Assembly: GCA_002414705.1 (NCBI GenBank)
Contig: DIAL01000128.1
Location: 20,674 to 30,584, forward strand
Origin: Flavobacteriaceae bacterium UBA5079
GTDB taxonomy: Bacteria; Bacteroidota; Bacteroidia; Flavobacteriales; Flavobacteriaceae
Direction of reading: 5' to 3'
Length of the DNA stretch: 9,911 nucleotides
A program made the translations under genes and the position numbers. The notes under the pieces are model-generated. The model saw nothing but the letters and a program-made list of their open reading frames with translations, was not told the origin of the DNA and did no database searches. Shown here in pieces: positions 6,926-9,911 of this stretch (positions are counted from its first letter, which is position 1; each line of letters starts with the position of its first letter).

Positions 6926-7200
6926 AGTTTTGTATTGTCAAATGATTTTTCGATGCCTTCGTAAAATTTTGCAATGCGCTGTCCAGTAGCTTTATCATAA
7001 ATCTCAATTGTTCCTGCTAATGGGCCATATTCTTTTATCTTTTTACGGAAGCGTGCTAATCCTGTTTCTTTACTTATCGTTTTAGAAAGTTTATGTTTCC
7101 AATCGATAGAATACATTGTTCTAACATTTCCGTCTTTAAACCAAACTATCATTTTTGTAAATGAATCTTGACCTAGTTTCCATCCTTTTTTTTGTGCCAT
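6922..7200 (-). CDS. Small hypothetical protein, 92 aa
   Basis: I do not recognise this family. The protein is basic and probably mixed alpha/beta: a strand-rich first third (MIVWFKDGNVRTMYSIDW, residues 17-34), a lysine-rich helical middle (GLARFRKKIKEYG, 47-59) and a strand pair (GTIEIYDKATGQRIAKFYEG, 63-82). No signal peptide or cysteine motif is present. Its start overlaps the stop of the 161-aa gene by one base (TAATG) and its end overlaps the glycosyltransferase start by four bases, so the three are almost certainly co-translated. The charge would suit nucleic-acid binding, but that is a guess. Confidence 0.8.
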   Translation of the reverse strand: MAQKKGWKLGQDSFTKMIVWFKDGNVRTMYSIDWKHKLSKTISKETGLARFRKKIKEYGPLAGTIEIYDKATGQRIAKFYEGIEKSFDNTKL

Positions 7201-7685
7201 TATTTAAAATATTTAATTAGTGAGTTAAGAGGTAATGCTTTTATAAATTCTTCGCCTTGAAAAGCTCTAACGTGAACCTTGTTGTCTTTTACGTGAATCC
7301 AAATACGAATGCTTTCTTCATCTATCCGATTTGCATCTGCAAATTCTTTTAGGTATTGTTTGATGCTAAATGCTATCTTGTTTTTATAGTCGCCTAATGA
7401 AGCTGTTTGCTCTTCCATAAAAAAGTATGTAAGCTCACCAGTAAGTATTGCTGTAATTGGTTGGCCTTGGTCATAGAGAAATGACTTTATAACGTGACTT
7501 TTTTGAAAAATCCGTATATAAAGTCGTTCTGGAGGTATTTGTAAACGCTTGGAAAAGTACTCTGTACGATTGATGATATTTTTTGTAACCATCTTTTCAT
7601 AGCCGAAAATATCGACGGATAACTCTGTTAATGCACCTTTGAGTTTTTTACCCAAGGCACCATTTTTTTTCTTTAATGGATTCAT
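7200..7685 (-). CDS. Hypothetical protein, 161 aa
   Basis: Not recognised. The N-terminus is lysine-rich (MNPLKKKNGALGKKLKGAL) and could be a disordered or nucleic-acid-binding tail. The rest looks like a compact alpha/beta domain: strands LYIRIFQ (55-61), ITAILTGEL (77-85), IRIWIHVKDNKVHVRAF (126-142) and helices around 102-118. There is no signal sequence or membrane span. It lies four bases downstream of the 413-aa gene and touches the next gene by one base, so it belongs to the same operon. Its place next to a possible replication initiator suggests a role in element maintenance, though no motif proves it. Confidence 0.82.
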   Translation of the reverse strand: MNPLKKKNGALGKKLKGALTELSVDIFGYEKMVTKNIINRTEYFSKRLQIPPERLYIRIFQKSHVIKSFLYDQGQPITAILTGELTYFFMEEQTASLGDYKNKIAFSIKQYLKEFADANRIDEESIRIWIHVKDNKVHVRAFQGEEFIKALPLNSLIKYFK

Positions 7686-7689
7686 ATTT

Positions 7690-8931
7690 TTAAGTGTTGA
7701 ATTGTATAAATTTGTGTGTAGAATGATTTAAAACTGAAGCATGGAACTGATTAACAAGCTCAGGTTTTCCAAGTTTACCTAATCGCGTTTCGCAAGACCT
7801 AAAAAGTGCTAATCGCGGTTTTTGTTTTGCAGTTGCCTTCTTCTCGTTATTTAAAAATCTGCGTATTTGTGCGTGTAGAATGAGTTTCATTTGTACCTCA
7901 TAATCTCGCTTCTTTTGCTGATTGTACCAGGTTCTTGTGCCAGTAAATCCAGATGGGTTTTTAGGGTCAAAATATTTATATGGGAGCTGGACATATCGTT
8001 TTTCAGGGTTTTTAGCAATGTATTTTTGCACGATTCCAATGCGCTCAACGTACACTTGATGCACATCTGCCATCTTTTTGTCTGACACGGGATTGTACCA
8101 TTGAAATAGCAGTTCCTTTGCTTTTTTCACTTGGCTTTGCGTGAGATAATGGTCTTTGTAAAGTGTATTTCGCGCAAGCGTCCAAAGAGCATTGATATAA
8201 AATGATAGGGAAGCGGAACGAGCCTGATTGACGTCCGAAATTTCGGCGCCAGTTTGATTTTTGGCTCGTTTTATCCGCTCTATTTCCCCTGCATCACTAT
8301 TTTTTTTGGGGTCTATTTTGCCTGTGTATCCTGTAAAATTGTTGCTAGTTGCGTTGCGTGACGCATAACCAGGCGTGAGTGGTAACGAACTCGCTTTAGT
8401 TTTTAGGTTATGAACGCCTATTATTATATTATTTATGTAACCATTGTTACTAGTATCTGTATGAGGACAAGTTGGCGTTGTAGCTTTTTTAAAAAACTGA
8501 TTATCAGTAAATTTTATGTTTTCAATTTCTTGCTCTTTACAGCCTTTGTTAACAGGTTTTCCACTGCTTATTAACAGGATATTTGGATTCAACCAAAGCT
8601 CGTAACCAGAGTTTGAACCGTGCCATATCTTTTTGATAATGACGTTTGCCTCAATCAATCGTTTAAGGTGACGTTGTATAGTTCTAGTGCTTGCATTAGA
8701 GCGTTTAGCAAGTTGAACATTGTTGGTTCGAAGTGGTGGTGGATTTTCGAGGTCAATAGCTTGAATACTATTAGCCTTTAAAAGCGATAACGAATAGATT
8801 TTTATAATCTCTCTCGCTGTTAAAATCATTGCTTGTCTTATATGAGAAGACAAGTCTTGAGATGCTGTATTATGTTGTTTTACATAGTGGTCAAGTGCAT
8901 TAAATGCAGTTGAATATTGAATTATTGGCAT
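7690..8931 (-). CDS. Winged-helix DNA-binding protein, possible replication initiator, 413 aa
   Basis: Residues 25-120 form a helical region with a clear helix-turn-helix: VQLAKRSNASTRTIQRHLKR (72-91), followed by a turn and a wing-like segment (VIIKKIWHGSNSGYELWLN, 97-115). A long polar linker (about 125-235) contains two cysteines but no obvious zinc motif. The C-terminal domain (240-413) is basic and has the segment VQLPYKYFDPKNPSGFTGTR (314-333), which I associate, without being able to check, with replication-region proteins of Bacteroidota mobile elements. The arrangement of an N-terminal winged helix, a linker and a basic C-terminal domain fits phage or plasmid replication-initiation proteins; a large transcription regulator is the alternative. 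It stands 83 bases downstream of the small HTH regulator and leads the closely packed operon. Confidence 0.78.
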   Translation of the reverse strand: MPIIQYSTAFNALDHYVKQHNTASQDLSSHIRQAMILTAREIIKIYSLSLLKANSIQAIDLENPPPLRTNNVQLAKRSNASTRTIQRHLKRLIEANVIIKKIWHGSNSGYELWLNPNILLISSGKPVNKGCKEQEIENIKFTDNQFFKKATTPTCPHTDTSNNGYINNIIIGVHNLKTKASSLPLTPGYASRNATSNNFTGYTGKIDPKKNSDAGEIERIKRAKNQTGAEISDVNQARSASLSFYINALWTLARNTLYKDHYLTQSQVKKAKELLFQWYNPVSDKKMADVHQVYVERIGIVQKYIAKNPEKRYVQLPYKYFDPKNPSGFTGTRTWYNQQKKRDYEVQMKLILHAQIRRFLNNEKKATAKQKPRLALFRSCETRLGKLGKPELVNQFHASVLNHSTHKFIQFNT

Positions 8932-9014
8932 TGATACGACATAAAGAAGTCTTCAGTGATCTACTGTATGCTTCAGTCGTTTGTAATGAATGCTCTTATA
9001 GCATTTCTATTATA
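8932..9014 (-). promoter_or_regulatory. Short intergenic region with repeats upstream of the 413-aa gene
   Basis: The 83-base gap holds a 6-bp hairpin, AATGCT (8989-8994) and AGCATT (9000-9005) with a 5-base loop, and two direct copies of CTTCAGT exactly 20 bp apart (8951-8957 and 8971-8977). One copy lies in an almost palindromic GAAGTCTTC (8946-8954). An AT-rich TATAATATAATAG run on the minus strand (about 9005-9018) could belong to a promoter. These are candidate regulator-binding or initiator-binding sites; the evidence is composition only. Confidence 0.4.
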
Positions 9015-9293
9015 TTATACGTTCAAAGACGTCTGCAAAGTAGATTTGATACCGCAAAGCAGAGCGTTTTCTTTTTGAAGCGACAGTTTTCGCTTCGCCT
9101 CTTTTTTCTCGATCAGTTCTAGACAGAGATCATATAATTTTTCGATACTGCTAGGCTTAATTGTTTGCAGATTAAAAAATTTAGAAACTGTTGGTCTAGA
9201 CAAACCTGATTCTTTAGTAACAGTTGTTATAGGACTGTCATACAATTTTGCCATTTTGTTTGTAATGGCTCTAATTTCTTCATTTAAATACAT
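9015..9293 (-). CDS. Small helix-turn-helix transcriptional regulator, 92 aa
   Basis: Residues 20-42 read as a helix-turn-helix: SPITTVTKESGLSRPTVSKF, with the typical glycine in the turn and a serine/arginine/threonine-rich recognition helix. A second helical segment (48-66) resembles the closing helices of XRE-type domains. The tail is charged (EKKEAKRK). It lacks any ligand-binding or protease domain, so it resembles Cro-like or accessory repressors of mobile elements. It is transcribed away from the regulator-like gene at 9497 across a shared 203-base region with a palindrome, which suggests a two-gene switch that governs the element's replication operon. The start at 9293 is the one that keeps the whole domain. 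Confidence 0.85.
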   Translation of the reverse strand: MYLNEEIRAITNKMAKLYDSPITTVTKESGLSRPTVSKFFNLQTIKPSSIEKLYDLCLELIEKKEAKRKLSLQKENALLCGIKSTLQTSLNV

Positions 9294-9496
9294 AGTAAAG
9301 GGGCTGTAAAATATTTGACAACAAAAGATAAAAACAATGTCAATTTAACTACATTTTTATCAATTATCTTATGATATTTGACAAATATATGTAAATTTGT
9401 TGCTTAATAAACTACAAAATGAACAATAAATTTTGATTCAATTTTAGCAACCTTATGCAACAAAAAACTAAACCTACTGATTAATAATAATTTAAA
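9294..9496. promoter_or_regulatory. Divergent promoter and operator region
   Basis: This AT-rich region separates the two divergent regulator genes. ATATTTGACAA occurs exactly twice as a direct repeat (9311-9321 and 9374-9384). The second copy is part of a perfect palindrome, ATATTTG-A-CAAATAT (9374-9388); the first continues as TTTG-ACAA-CAAA (9314-9325). TAAATTTG (9392-9399) on the plus strand fits the Bacteroidota -7 box TAnnTTTG, and TATATTTG on the minus strand (9389-9382) fits as well, so the palindrome overlaps or abuts both candidate -7 boxes. I see no TTTG at the usual distance for a -33 box, so promoter positions are tentative. One of the flanking regulators probably binds here. Confidence 0.6.
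9374..9388. promoter_or_regulatory. Candidate operator, 15-bp perfect palindrome
   Basis: ATATTTG and CAAATAT flank a single central A. The site shares its 11-base left part exactly with 9311-9321, giving one strong and one weaker site in the divergent region, as in repressor-operator arrangements. Confidence 0.55.
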
Positions 9497-9911
9497 ATGA
9501 CCAAAAGCCCTAAATACGCAAACATTGACGAAAAGTTTGTCACTGCTCTAGACCAAGTGATTGCAGTTAACACAGAATTAGGTATTAAACCCAACAACGA
9601 TAGTAGTATCGGGAAACTAATTTACCCTTCTAACAGAAGCATTATCTCTTCTGTAAGAAGTAAGTCAAAACACATACCCCATTTAGCAATAATGAATTTC
9701 GCTAATAAATTTAGTGTAGATATGAACTATTTTTATAGTGAGGAACACCAATTAAATTACATTCCACCTGCAATCAAAAATGTTGTTGTAAAGGGTAATA
9801 ATATAACTGGTAATCATAATACAGCAATTCATGCAGGGAAAGGCCAGATAAAAGGAATAAACACTGCTGAATCTGGATCTAAAAACACACTAGTTGATAC
9901 TGTTGAGGTAA
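9497..9911 (+). CDS. Regulator-like protein (XRE-type N-terminus), cut by the right window edge
   Basis: Starting at ATG 9497 the frame stays open for 138 codons to the end. Residues 10-80 have the layout of Bacteroidota XRE-type regulators: a first helix (IDEKFVTALDQVI), a diverged turn region, a positively charged stretch (NRSIISSVRSKSKHIP) and the closing segment AIMNFANKFSVDMNYFYSEE, very like the ANKFxVxxNYLxxGE ending of those domains. Residues 96-120 form a glycine/asparagine-rich, beta-like segment with KGNNITGNHNTAIHAGKG. The C-terminus is missing, so an S24-type protease domain cannot be excluded. Transcription away from the 92-aa regulator across a palindrome supports a control function. 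Helix-turn-helix assignment is moderate because the recognition helix is atypical. Confidence 0.7.
   Translation, partial: MTKSPKYANIDEKFVTALDQVIAVNTELGIKPNNDSSIGKLIYPSNRSIISSVRSKSKHIPHLAIMNFANKFSVDMNYFYSEEHQLNYIPPAIKNVVVKGNNITGNHNTAIHAGKGQIKGINTAESGSKNTLVDTVEV

Noticed and set aside
8989..9005. Terminator after the small regulator gene
   Set aside because: The stem is only 6 bp and AT-rich, and no U tract follows on the minus strand.
8904..9122. 72-codon plus-strand open frame over the gap and the small regulator gene
   Set aside because: It overlaps the ends of two convincing minus-strand genes and has no recognisable domain.

Overview
The window looks like part of a mobile genetic element (integrative conjugative element, plasmid or prophage-like) from a marine-type flavobacterium (Bacteroidota, Flavobacteriaceae). 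Evidence for this host: AT-rich DNA, genes without clear Shine-Dalgarno sequences, a TAnnTTTG-type -7 box in the one readable promoter, and the palindrome CTTTCGCGAAAG (from memory a frequent dispersed motif in flavobacterial genomes) inside three genes. No integrase, relaxase, att site, rRNA, tRNA or CRISPR is visible, so the type of element cannot be fixed.

Layout, right to left because almost everything is on the minus strand. Positions 9294-9496 are a divergent control region between a small helix-turn-helix regulator (9015-9293, minus) and a second regulator-like gene running off the right edge (9497-9911, plus); it holds a 15-bp palindrome that is a good operator candidate. Downstream of the minus-strand regulator comes a tightly packed set: a 413-aa winged-helix protein that may be a replication initiator (7690-8931), two small unknown proteins (7200-7685 and 6922-7200) and a GT-B-type glycosyltransferase (5771-6925). 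Gaps and overlaps of 4, 1 and 4 bases imply one operon, closed by a hairpin at 5733-5764.

After a 260-base gap that is very poor in C on the plus strand and carries a long imperfect hairpin directly before the next start codon, a second operon begins: a 924-aa protein with a C-terminal adenine-specific DNA methyltransferase domain (2736-5510), a 141-aa unknown (2314-2739), and a strawberry-notch-type superfamily 2 helicase (2321 to beyond position 1). All three overlap. Methyltransferase plus strawberry-notch helicase is the combination found in phage P1 DarB and related polyvalent proteins of phages and conjugative elements, so the best reading is a split DarB-like module that would protect incoming element DNA from restriction. 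That function is inferred from domain content.

The most unusual features are a family of short repeats built on TAAGGAAG (eight exact copies in both orientations within about 1.3 kb, 4979-6254, none noticed elsewhere), the hairpin at 5514-5571 that contains one copy, and a glycosyltransferase placed between replication-type genes and the DNA-modifying operon, which raises the possibility that its target is DNA or another non-envelope acceptor.
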